Shown: positions 22,781 to 32,772 of the stretch, piece after piece
How positions within the stretch are numbered: the first letter of the stretch is position 1
How the letters are laid out: the number at the start of each line of letters is the position of its first letter
From: Chara braunii
Lineage: Eukaryota > Streptophyta > Charophyceae > Charales > Characeae
Assembly: GCA_003427395.1 (NCBI GenBank)
Contig: BFEA01000027.1
Span: 2,491,323-2,531,261, forward strand
Length of the DNA stretch: 39,939 bases
Direction of reading: 5' to 3'
Notes under the pieces: generated by a model
What the model was told of the DNA's origin: nothing
What the model saw: the letters and a program-made list of their open reading frames with translations, nothing else
Database searches by the model: none
Made by a program: the position numbers and the translations under genes

Positions 22781-23557
22781 CTAGAATACAAATCCCCTTT
22801 CTGCTTCCTCCATCTCTTCTACCGTAACCCAATCCCCAGACCAGAAATTATAGACCAAGCCAAACATGGCGGGAATACCGTCCACGCAGACTCCCGAGCT
22901 TACTTCTTCTTTCAGCTTTTCCGAATACCCAAATCTTTCTTCCATATGGTATGTTCGGGCATATGCGTCGACAATGAATAGAATGTTGCTGAAATCATTC
23001 TCGGCTAATTCTTGCCCCATTTCCAGGTATAAGCAGTTAATCATATGAGGAGTGGAGAAGTCATATCCTTTATCAGGTACCCTTAGCACGGCTTCAGCGG
23101 TCAACTCCACCCTAGCTTGACCACTAAACATCTCATTGATAACGAAATCAGGGAGTGTGGTTCTAATGTAACGGATCGGCAAAATAATTTTTTTGACCGG
23201 AAGCATTCTGGCTTCCCTCCTAAACTCTCCTGCTTCTTGTAATCGACTCTCTCGGATCCAGATGTTGAGTGCGGCTTCTGCTATCACAGTAAGTTGTAGC
23301 AGATATCTTTCTTCCCCTTGATTGAGATGACCCTGCCATAGGCGAGTGGATAGGTAAATGACGACTCTCACCCTACTGCACTCTTCTATTGTATCCCAAC
23401 TTTTTTCCACCCACATGAATGTTTCTGCCCCTAGCGTGTGGCCCCACCATGTGTTGCAAAGTTCAACCCTGCCTTTCCCTTTCGGCAGCGTCATTTCCAA
23501 TCCTTCATTGTTTCTAACGGGTGCCTTGACTTTGGAAACCTGTTTTGCATAAGGTAT
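22781..23557 (-). CDS. Unknown retroelement ORF, paralog 2 (start codon reads ATA)
   Basis: An uninterrupted frame of about 258 residues ends at 22781 and aligns with paralog 1 along its whole length (TWWGHTLGAETFMWVE; YLSTRLW; FSTPHMINCLYLEMG; IVDAYARTYHMEE; then VDGIPAMFGL and WSGDWVTVEE). The codon matching the ATG of paralog 1 is ATA at 23555-23557, a single G-to-A change, so the original start seems lost. A TTG at 23566 is in frame but unlikely as a eukaryotic start. An acceptor-like CTCTTGTAACAG|G ends at 23578, 20 nt upstream. The product is soluble-looking, mixed helix/strand, of no family I can name. It is the better preserved member of a tandem pair. Confidence 0.6.
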   Translation of the reverse strand: MPYAKQVSKVKAPVRNNEGLEMTLPKGKGRVELCNTWWGHTLGAETFMWVEKSWDTIEECSRVRVVIYLSTRLWQGHLNQGEERYLLQLTVIAEAALNIWIRESRLQEAGEFRREARMLPVKKIILPIRYIRTTLPDFVINEMFSGQARVELTAEAVLRVPDKGYDFSTPHMINCLYLEMGQELAENDFSNILFIVDAYARTYHMEERFGYSEKLKEEVSSGVCVDGIPAMFGLVYNFWSGDWVTVEEMEEAERGFVF

Positions 23558-23577
23558 CTTGATCAAATTCGGAAGAC

Positions 23578-23605
23578 CTGTTACAAGAGCAAGCCAAGGG
23601 ACAAC
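23578..23605 (-). promoter_or_regulatory. 3' splice acceptor before paralog 2
   Basis: The minus strand reads GTCCCTTGGCTTGCTCTTG then TAACAG|GTC. Its distance to the aligned start codon (20 nt) is close to that of the other acceptors (22-24 nt). Confidence 0.45.
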
Positions 23606-24168
23606 TTATTCAATGTACTGCTTTAGTCACTAATTTTTGGGTGCCCTTACTATGGAATAGCCTGATTTAGAAATAAGTACTCTTTTTGCGTAGCTTTTCC
23701 TTGCATACCCCCTTTATTCCTTAGCTTCTCTTAACCTGACCTTAGTAAAGATCATGAGGATCCAAATTACCCTTCTCAATTTTACTCAGATGGATTCCCC
23801 TTACGTCTCTCTTTTAGTTAGTGATGTGAGAAATCCATGTCTTTACCTATCTTACTCCCCTTCCTTTGATGATCCCTTTATATATCAAGTACGAGACTAT
23901 CCTGCAAATCCTCCGATGCGATATACAGGGTAACCCTTTTACCGCACGGTTCTTGCCCCTAACCTATCAGACTTAATTTGGACGAAGGCTTATTTGCCCA
24001 CAGACATTCCCCAACAATACCCTGTCTCGGGCAGACGCCACCCTTTTCTACTCCACCTATAACACAATCCTGTCCATGTTTCTTTCATTTAGCTAACAGA
24101 TTTTAGTCTATGAATTAACTAGTTTCCTTCTTATCTTATTTCGTCACCCTATCCAACCCTTTAGATCC
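23606..24168. other. Spacer between leader ORF and paralog 2
   Basis: No conserved coding piece is seen. The stretch is AT-rich and may be the intron side of the paralog 2 acceptor. Confidence 0.4.
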
Positions 24169-24666
24169 TTATATAATCTTTTTATACAATAAGTAGGATA
24201 CCAACCAGCAGATCTCTATCTGACATAATATAAACATCAAGAGTGATATACACATCCTCCTATCAGGAGGCGCAGACTGAGCAACGACAGGATGGTCAGT
24301 CACGCGAGGTGCTACTTGGGGTCCTTGTTGGTGAGGTTGGGGAAGGACAGCCAACTGTTGTTCTTGAGACAGCTGGTAAGGGCTATGATGCGGGCGACTA
24401 GGCGGCTCGAAGCGTGGCGGAGACTCTCTGTAACGCCTTGCGTACCTATACGAATAGTAAGTCATTTCCTCAGGGTTCGGGGTATGCATGCGCCTCTCCT
24501 CCCGGTACCTTCTTGCCCTCAATCTTTCCTCCTTCTCTTCTGACCCTTCATCATCTTCTCCCCAGTATTCTCATTTCTTAGTCAAATCTATAGGCCTTTC
24601 GGGTGCCTTCCCTTGTCTGCCGCCTCTTCCTCTACCAGTACCGGTCCCACGACCTTTAGGTACCAT
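24169..24666 (-). pseudogene. Small basic leader ORF next to the PBS (one in-frame stop)
   Basis: From ATG at 24664-24666 the frame runs 166 codons to 24169, broken only by a TGA at codon 32 (in KK-stop-EYWGED, where W or R would fit). The N-terminus is rich in Gly and Arg (GRGTGTGRGRGGRQGK), as in RNA-binding RGG tails. The middle is charged, then rich in Arg, Tyr, Pro and Gln. The last ~27 residues are hydrophobic (CISLLMFILCQIEICWLVSY) and could be one membrane segment, or an unspliced intron end. It is the first ORF after the primer-binding site, about 215 nt downstream. It matches no family I know. An RNA-binding role is a guess from composition. Confidence 0.45.
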
Positions 24667-24881
24667 ATTTGCTTAACTTTTACTATAAGTCGGGTAATCG
24701 TACCTAGGTATTAACTAACCTATACCCTACACACTGACTTGTTGACTACTTGTTACTAACAACGCGAGTTACCTTATTTCTGCTTTGACCCTTAGTCAAT
24801 TTTGACCTCGGTAATTATCGTTTTGCCAGGATTTTGCTTTACCCGAGTTCGTTCTCTAAGGACCTCGGCTAGGAAGCGAGA

Positions 24882-24899
24882 TCCCCGGCAACAGCGCCA
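24882..24899 (-). other. Primer-binding site, tRNA-Asp type
   Basis: Two bases inside the LTR end, the minus strand reads TGGCGCTGTTGCCGGGGA. This matches the tRNA-Asp 3'-end complement used by plant gypsy elements such as Athila (TGGCGCCGTTGCCGGGGA, from memory) with one difference. It fixes copy B as the 5' LTR and the element as minus-strand. Confidence 0.8.
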
Positions 24900-24901
24900 C
24901 C

Positions 24902-26621
24902 TGTTGCGCACGGCGGTCCCGCGCCCTGCTGGGGACGCTGAACCTCACGGTTGTGTCACGCAGGATTTATTTTCGTAGAACAACTTGTTACCACTGCAAC
25001 CGTGCGCGCGTACTATACCTCTCCCGACGCCCTGCGACAGGTCGGGACGTCGCGGGGTACAACTTACCTCTACCCGAGGGGCTATCACCACCCTCAGGTA
25101 GGCGTATCCCTGCTGAGCTACCGGCCCACGTGCGAAGGCTTTTACATGCCTGAGTAGAGGTAGGTCGGCCGAGGGCGTTTGCTCGATCGCTGTAGCATGA
25201 AATGGGGTACGCGTGGTAAGATGCCTAGGACTGACCCGTTAGATACTCAGGTCGAACTTTGAGACGGTCGTCTTATTTCCGCTTTTTATTCTCAAAACAC
25301 GTTCTCCTTCTAACCTCTACGATCAACGTATCAAAACCTTGTCACTATCAAAGATAATCTATTCCACTCAACGTATGACTGATCATCAGATAGCATATAA
25401 GACTCGATTATGAATAGCGAGGTATTACCGCTGGGAACCCTTCCCACTTTGACAAGTGTTGAGTGTCCAAACTCTTCACGATGTTAATTCCAGTCTTGCC
25501 CAAATCATGCACAAAACAGACCTGCACAACATAATGCAAAGACAGTTCACATGCCATGCATTAACGGCGTCAACCATCAATCACTGACATAGTCCCTCAC
25601 TCCCCGAACCATGCATGAAAGCTCTATCTTTCCTGAGATGCAAGCCCAGCCCCCTCACATCTATTCAAAGGACCCTTGAGAGTGACCTGGACCATTTAGG
25701 CGATGACCACAGGTGACAGTTTTACTCTCCACAGGGTTTGTTTTTGGATGTAGGTATCAAGTCAAAGTGGAAAGAGTTGAATCGGCAACGATCGACCTGT
25801 TATCGAGTGATAACAGAAAATTGGGTCCTTTATGTAGGATTTTCTCCTTCAATTGCAGTAGACCAAAGCAAAAGACCTGCATACAAACAGGTCAACAAGG
25901 ATTCAACATCCCCACTTGATCCCCCACATAATGATATCTAAGGTTCAAGCCTCTTAGTTCTGGTTTGTGAACTTTAGGATCAACATCCCAAAGTCTAACT
26001 CCTAGCTTCTACCTACCCTGAGTCGTCTGTCACTCCTCCTTCTTTTATTTCAAGGAGTCCCCTCGCCTGTATCCTGAGTTGTCTTTTAGGAAAACTTCAC
26101 ATTTTCTCCTCCTTTCAGTCCTTGCATTCTCTCTCTTGCGGATAAGCACACTCTTTTGTGCTTTACGAGGTAGTCCGGTTGAGATCAACTCAAACCAGTG
26201 GGGGTTTCTTCGATGAATTGTGGCTATACGGTATTTTTTTTCTAGTTCTTTTTTCCCGCGGTGTTCGCCCTTCTCTTACGTTCCTTTTAAGGAACCTTTG
26301 GAGTTGCTCCCGATGGAGCACTCCTTTTCCTTTCTCTTCTTGCTTGTTCTGACATACGCAAGTAGTGGGCTGATTCACCCGGGAATTTTTCATTACTTGA
26401 TCAACTCCAAACAATCTGTTAGTCAGAAGTGTAGTCGAGCCGCCCCACGGTAGCACTCAGTCATCCCTCAAAGTTCACGCAATCCTCATGTGATCAAGCA
26501 GCTCATGCCATCTAGTGTAAGTGATCGGATAACTCACCCGGGAGTATCCCTTTACTGTCTAAACACAATCATTATTTCTTCACTAGTAAACCTCTAAATC
26601 AAACAAGTATTAGGATAACCC
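24902..26621 (-). mobile_element. LTR copy B, 5' LTR (truncated at its U3 side)
   Basis: The sequence repeats copy A from 251 to about 1965 in the same orientation. On the minus strand it ends CA directly before the primer-binding site. It carries the TATA-like site (25391-25400) and a consensus splice donor (25067). Toward higher coordinates it follows copy A until GGATAACCCGGG, where it switches to the reverse complement of copy A from about 2928 downward. The normal start of the 5' LTR is therefore missing. Confidence 0.85.
25062..25070 (-). promoter_or_regulatory. Consensus 5' splice donor in the LTR leader
   Basis: The minus strand reads GAG|GTAAGT with the intron starting at 25067, about 325 nt downstream of the TATA-like site and upstream of the primer-binding site. 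It would be in the untranslated leader. The same site exists in copy A (near 413) and copy C (near 29113) but is changed in old copy D. It is a natural partner for the acceptors at 23578, 22529, 21488 and 16041. Use is inferred. Confidence 0.5.
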
Positions 26622-29279
26622 GGGTAAGTACCCTGCTACTTGTCTTGTTGGACTAATGGATTGACAACGTTCGATACTAATGGTCTAACTAAAGTTAACA
26701 AGTTTGTTTAATGATTAGTTAACTCGGACATTTATGGCAGGAAGATGTAGTGCATCCTCCCTATTGATAGGCAGGTTACATTGACAACCGTCATTTGATC
26801 CAGTACTTCCGTGAAGTACACTCCTTTAACTAACAAAGAACCAATTGATCCGGTACTTCGTGAAGTACACCCTTCAGCTTAACAGAAGTCATTTGATCCG
26901 GTACTTCCGTGAAGTACACTCTTTCAAACTTAACAAAAGTCATTTGATCGGTACTTCCGTGAAGTACAATCCTACGATCGTTAACAACAACCATTGAATT
27001 CTCCTATCACTTGATTTGACTAAGACTTAGGAAGGGAATCAAGTACTCCCGGGTGAGTACGTGATTTCCTAAGTTTAAGTCAATCTAGTAAGCTTCTGTG
27101 AAAGTTGACTGGTCCCCTACACATCGAACTGGTATTAGATGACTCCCGGGAGGGTTATCTTAATACTTTGTTTGATCTGGGGATCAACTAACAAGAAAAG
27201 GATGAGTTGATTATGTTTGGACAAGTAAAAGAGATACTCNCGGGTGAGTAACCCTGCTGCTTTCTCTGGTATGACTAATGGATTGNCATTACTTGGATAC
27301 TAATGGCCTAGCTATTTAANATTGGATCAGGTTACGAGGAGCTCCCATGGAGTTCTCCTCTCACTTGATTTGACTAGACTTAGGAAGGGAATTAAGTACT
27401 NNCGGGTGAGTGCACGAACTCTTAAGTCTAGGTCAATCTGGTCGACTTCCGTAAAAGTCGGCATACCTCTTGCTCGTTCGCGACGAGTGGGCAAAGTAGG
27501 GGAACAGTCAAGGCTATTCAACTTGGAGTTGTTTTGACTGATCTCCTACTCATCGAACTGGTAGTAGGGTAACTCCCGGGAGGGTTATCCTAATACTTGT
27601 TTGATTCAGAGGTTTACTAGTGAAGAAATGATGATTGTGTTTAGACAGTAAAGGGATACTCCCGGGTGAGTTATCCAATCACTTACACTAGATGCCATGA
27701 GCTGCTTGATTACATGAGGATTGCGTGAACTTTGAGGGATGACTGAGTGCTCCCGTGGGGCGGCTCGACTACACTTCTGACTAACAGATTGTTTGGAGTT
27801 GATCAAGTAATGGAAGATTCCCGGGTGAATCAGCCCACTACTTGAGTATGTCAGAACAAGCAAGAAGAGAAAAGAAAAGGAGTGCTCCATCGGGAGCAAC
27901 TCCAAAGGTTCCTTAAAAGGAACGTAAGAGAAGGGCGAACACCGCGGGAAAAAGGAACTAGAAAAAAGATACCGTATAGCCACAATTCATCGAAGAAACC
28001 TCCACTGACTTGAGTTGATCTCGGCCGGACTACCGCGTAAAGCACAAAAGAGTGTGCTTATCCGCAAGAGAGAGAATGCAAGGACTGAAAGGAGGAGAAA
28101 ATGTGAAGTTTTCCTAAAAGACAACTCAGGACACAGGCGAGGGGACTCCTTGAAATAAAAGAAGGAGGAGTGATAGACGACTCAGGGTAGGTAGAAGCTA
28201 GGGGTTAGATTTTGGGATATTGATCCCAAAGTTCACAAACCAGAACTAAGAGGCTTGAACCTTAGATATCATTACGTGGGGGATCAAGTGGGGATGTTGA
28301 ATCCTTGTTGACCTGTTTGTGTGCCGGTCTTTTGCTTTGGTCTACTGCAATTGAAGGAGAAAATCCTACATAAAGGACCCAATTTTCTGTTATCATTCGA
28401 TAACAGGTCGGTCGTTGCGGATTCAACTCTTTCCACTTTGACTTGATACCTACATCCAAAAACAAACCCTGTGGACATCGCCTAAATGGTCCAGGTCACT
28501 CTCAAGGGTCCTTTGAATAGATCTGAGGGGGCTGGGCTTGCATCTCAGGAAAGATAGAGCTGTCATGCATGGTTTGGGAAGTGAGGGACTATGTAAGTGG
28601 TTGACGGTTGACGCCGTTAATGCATGGCATGTGAACTGTCTTTGCATTATGCTGTGCAGGTCTGTTTTGTGCATGATTTGGGCGGGACTAGAATTGACAT
28701 CGTGAAGAGTTCGGACACTCAACACTTGTGAAAGTGGGAAGGGTTCCCAACCGTAATACCTCGCTATTCATAATCAAGTCTTATATACTATCTGATGATC
28801 AGTCATACGTTGAGTGGAATAAATTATCTTTGAAAGTGACAAGGTTTTGATACGTTGATCGTAGAGGTTAGAAGGAGAAAGTGTTTTGAGAATAAAAAGC
28901 GGAAATAAGACGACCGTCTCAAAGTTCGACCTGAGTATCTAACGGGTAAGTCCTAAGCGTTTTACCACACGTATCCCATTTCATGCTAAAGCGATCGAGC
29001 AAACGCCCTCGGCCGACCTACCTCTACTAAGGCATGTAAAAACCTTCGCACGTGGGCCGGTAGCTCAGCAGGGATACGCCTACCTGAGGGTGGTGACAGC
29101 CCCTCGGGTAGAGGTAAGTTGTACCCCGCGACGTCCCGACCTGTCGCAGGGCGTCGGGAGAGGTATAGCACGCGCGCACGGTTGGAGTGGTAACAAGTTG
29201 TTCTACGAAAATAAATCCTGCGTGACACAATCGTGAGGTTCAGCGTCCCCAGCAGGGCGAGGGACCGCCGCGCACGACA
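26622..29279 (+). mobile_element. LTR copy C, inverted relative to A and B
   Basis: The whole segment is the reverse complement of copy A 251-2928. It runs U3 to U5 on the plus strand and ends CGACA at 29275-29279, followed by ACGT and unrelated DNA without a primer-binding site. It has the TATA box at 28781-28789 and the palindrome array at 26803-26967. In the part matching A 2012-2330 it is almost identical to copy A, including the positions of ambiguous bases. Elsewhere it differs by a few percent. It is fused to copy B at a CCCGGG palindrome. Confidence 0.85.
28781..28789 (+). promoter_or_regulatory. TATA box of LTR copy C
   Basis: TTATATACT, matching the minus-strand site in copy A. If active, transcription from copy C would run outward into the right flank. 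Confidence 0.45.
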
Positions 29280-29283
29280 ACGT
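29280..29283. repeat. Candidate target-site duplication, right copy (ACGT)
   Basis: These four bases follow the CA end of copy C and equal those before copy A at 247-250. Confidence 0.4.
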
Positions 29284-29959
29284 GTATGTGAACCTCGTGC
29301 CTAGCTAGAACAATGGTCAGGTTCACGCACACTAACCTGAAGCAAGTCCAAATGTACGCAGGGTCATTTAGACGGGAGAACAAGAGGGTGAAAGCAGAAG
29401 GTAGAGAAGAGGGAGGAGGCAGAAAGAGGAAGAGGAAGTGAGAAGAGGAGAAAAAAAAAAAAAAGGATAAAATGTTGAAGGAGGTGGAAAAAAAAACACG
29501 ATAAAAAGTTTAAGCTTCGAGCATGATTTGTTGCGATTGAGTGTCATTGCGACACCCTCACGATCAATAATTTTTAAAACTTTAAATGAAATCTTGAGTG
29601 ACCCCTCCTACATCTTGAGAGTCTCAGTGTTTTATTTTTATCCAACCTTCTATTACTATCTGAGAGGTTTTTGTGATGAGAAAATCAGTGGCAGAATGTC
29701 ACTCAGACCAAATTGAGCCGAGACTATATCAAACGGGATCTCAGGCCGTCCATCGATTGCTAGAGTTCCTTTTGAAACTCCGACCTTCGAACAAACTGTT
29801 TGTATGACTAAATGTGTAAGCTTTCTTGACCTTATTCATAACCGAGAATTTGATAGAAGAGGATAACTATGCGGGTGTATAAAAAACGTTGCCTGAAAGA
29901 AAAAGAAGAAACCTTAATTGCACCGAAAATTAACCTAAATTGCTTAAATTAAAGAAAAA
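29284..29959. other. Gene-free right flank of the element
   Basis: A purine-rich stretch (29350-29515, with A runs) is followed by AT-rich sequence. No gene is seen. It may belong to the U3 start of old copy D, but I could not align it. Confidence 0.4.
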
Positions 29960-32772
29960 GTGTATGAGAATATCGAAATGTCTTCAGTGAGAGTCATTGT
30001 TTCGTTTGCCTATGTCTTAAACTGATAATAAGAGGCTTCAGTGTGGGTCGCTCTATTATTTGTTTGACCCTACTTTGATTGACATTAAAGGAGGGTACGA
30101 ATCATGAAAATTGACAGTTAGTGAGATACTTTAGTGAGGATCGTCCTATTAGTTGTTTGGAGTTAGCCTGCACGATATTAAAGGGGCAGTAGGAGGCACC
30201 AAGCAGAATCATCTTATTGCTAGCTTGAATTTAAACTAACCAATGTTGAAAGAATAGTAACGGTTTCAGTATAAGTCGTTTTACTACTTGCTTTCTGACT
30301 GTTTACGTACCCTCAACTTATATAACGTCAAGCGGGTAGCTGGATACTTCAGTGAGGGTCATCTTATTACTTGTTCGAAAATTTGGCTACGTATTACTCA
30401 AAAAGATAGTACGTGACTCCAATGAGGAATAACCTATTATCAGTCAGAATTTAAACTAATTATTATCTCAAAGGTAGTGGGATACTCCATTGTGAATCAT
30501 CCTACTACTTGTCTTCTGCTTGACCATACAAAATCGATTTGTCTAACATCGAACAGGTAGTCTGATACTCCAGTGTGGGGCATCCTATTACTTTTTTAAG
30601 TCAGACTGCGTAATATTGAAGAGATTGCACGCGGCTGGAGAAAGGGTCAACCTATTATCAACTTGAATCTAAAGTAATTAAGAAAGAAAAAGGGATAGGA
30701 TATTTCATTGTGAGTTATATTATTGCTTGTTTTCTGCTTACTTACATACAATCTGTTGAAACGGGTAGTAGGGTACTTCAAGGAGTATCATCCTACTGCT
30801 TGTTTGAAGTTAGATTGTGCCATATTTGAACATGTAGTAAGACACTCCGGTGAGTATCATCCTTTTACGTGTTTGAAGTCGGACTGCGCAATATTAAAAA
30901 GGTAGTAGGGGATTCCAGTGAGGGTCATCCCATTACTTACTTGACATCTACACTAACTTATGTTAAAAATTCAATGTTGTGTGGTTACCTATTGGATGCT
31001 AAACAAAAACTGACATACTCTAGTGTGAACTATCCTACTGTTTGTTTAGCATTGCAAGGTAGTAGGGTACTCCGGTGCGAGTTATCCTACTACTTATCTG
31101 GATTAATTGAATATCGTTTTGTTTGTTGTTATATGTATGCGGGTTGAATAATATTGAAAGGGTAGTTATATACTCGAGTGTGAGTCATTTAACTACTTGT
31201 TTTGACTCAACTTGCCTGGTATTGAACAAATGGTCAAAGACTCAAATGCGAGTCAATTTACTACTTGCATAAGCCCAACCAATAAAAAACCGAGAGAGTG
31301 AAACAAATATAATCAATTGTGAATCTTCCTTTTACTTACCCGATGATATGTTGATCGGGTTAATAAAGCGGCAGGATAAAAATTCAGTGTGAGTTGTCCT
31401 ACTGCTCGATTGAATTCATATTGACTAATAAGTATGAGAATGAAAGTTACAGTGAAAGTTTTCATACTGCATACTTACATTTAGTCGGGTAAAATTATAG
31501 TCTTTCGTTAAATATGAAGTTCGAATTATTGAACTTCAGATAGGGTTATATCAATAGCAAAGGGGTGTTGAGACTGTGTTGACCTTTATATGATTTTAAA
31601 TCATCTCAACTAATAAATTATTCAAAGATGACTCATTATGAGTTCATATATGACTACATGTTGTTGCCTTATGGGAACAAGTTGGTTTTCTGACTTAACC
31701 TTGACTCACCCTCGACACTCACACTTTACATCGACCTTTGCACAAAAAGGCATTTCTGATTCTTTTATCATTGTTTAAATTATATGTGTTCGGTCAGAAA
31801 CAGTCCTTGAATGACTACAATAAGATGAGACTGAATGACTAAGTCGAAAATGAGGTGTCTGGTTGAGAGGTTTTGAAGTACAAGTGTCATGTGAGTGGAA
31901 GTGAATAAATGGTTGACTTTGTTATAAATGTGTAATACGTTTGATTTTGTTTCCGGATCAGTAAAACGACAATTCATGCGTTATTCACTATGTAACTCAT
32001 ATTGACAAATTTATGTTTATCTGAACCCTTACTCGAACACTCCATCGACGCATAATGCTTGTACATTTAGTTTGGATATCAGACTTTTATATTTCCAGCC
32101 GTTAAGGAGATTAGGATCATTGACAAGGCGAAAAATCTTACACAATTCATACTTATTTTTGATGCATTATTGAACGATCAAGAGTCTATGTTTGTTTTTC
32201 TTCCAAAAGTCAAAGCTTTGTACATTGTGATGTTTGTCTTTGTTAAATGTAAAGGCATCTCATTGCTTTTAAGTCTCAATCCTTAAAAAATAAAAAACAG
32301 TTTTTGTTGTATGAATAATTTATGGGTTAAGCTTAATAGATTAACATTTTATATGCATGAAAGTTCGTCAACCAAGTCAACTTGAATCATAAGTCGATTC
32401 GGAAGATCAGCGCCTCGATGTCCAGCACACATACGAGGTCAGTCTTATGCGTTTTACCACGCGTACGCCTATACTGCAACGATCGAGCAAATGCGCTCGA
32501 CTGGCTTACCTCTGCGATTGCAAATAAAAACCTTCGCTCGTGAGTCAGTAGCTCCGCAGGAATACACCTACCTAAGGGTGATGATAATCCCTCAGGTAGA
32601 GATGAGATGCACCTCGAGAAACTCTGTCTTGTCGCAGAGAGCCGTGAGAGGTTCAGTTGGCGCGCACGACCAAAGTGGTATCTCGCTGACTCAAATGCAA
32701 TGACTTAATCATGCGTGACACGACCATAAGGTCTGACACTTACCACAGGGGGTGAGACCACTGTGCCCGACA
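29960..32772 (+). mobile_element. Old, diverged LTR copy D of the same family
   Basis: The right part (32390-32772) aligns with copy C 28920-29279 through GCGTTTTACCAC, CGATCGAGCAAA, AAAACCTTCGC, CTACCT-AGGGTG-TGA, CCTC-GGTAGAG, GCGTGACAC and a terminal CCCGACA at 32766-32772. It has many substitutions, far more than between A, B and C. The left part (29979-31470) is the diverged counterpart of the U3 unit array. No primer-binding site follows the end. It could be a solo LTR or the 3' LTR of a lost element. The left boundary is uncertain. Confidence 0.7.
29979..31470 (+). repeat. Diverged U3 unit array, about 20 copies
   Basis: The motif GATACTCCAGTGTGAGTCATCCTACTACTTGT (given here by its two halves: GATACTCCAGTGTGAG and TCATCCTACTACTTGT) recurs about every 55-100 bp, for example near 30037, 30129, 30347, 30483, 30562, 30776, 30844, 30913, 31069, 31172 and 31380. 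It corresponds to the GATACTCCCGGGTGAGT and AACCCTGCTACTTG units of copy C. The CCCGGG centre has been lost here. Confidence 0.7.

Noticed and set aside
251-29279. DIRS-type or DNA transposon with long terminal inverted repeats
   Set aside because: The inverted ends could suggest this, but the coding part has a DD35E gypsy integrase, a PBS next to copy B and no tyrosine recombinase or transposase, so an LTR element with an aberrant inverted LTR fits better.
29979-31470. CRISPR-like array
   Set aside because: The units are diverged with variable spacing, the genome is eukaryotic, and the units match the U3 tandem repeats of the neighbouring LTR.
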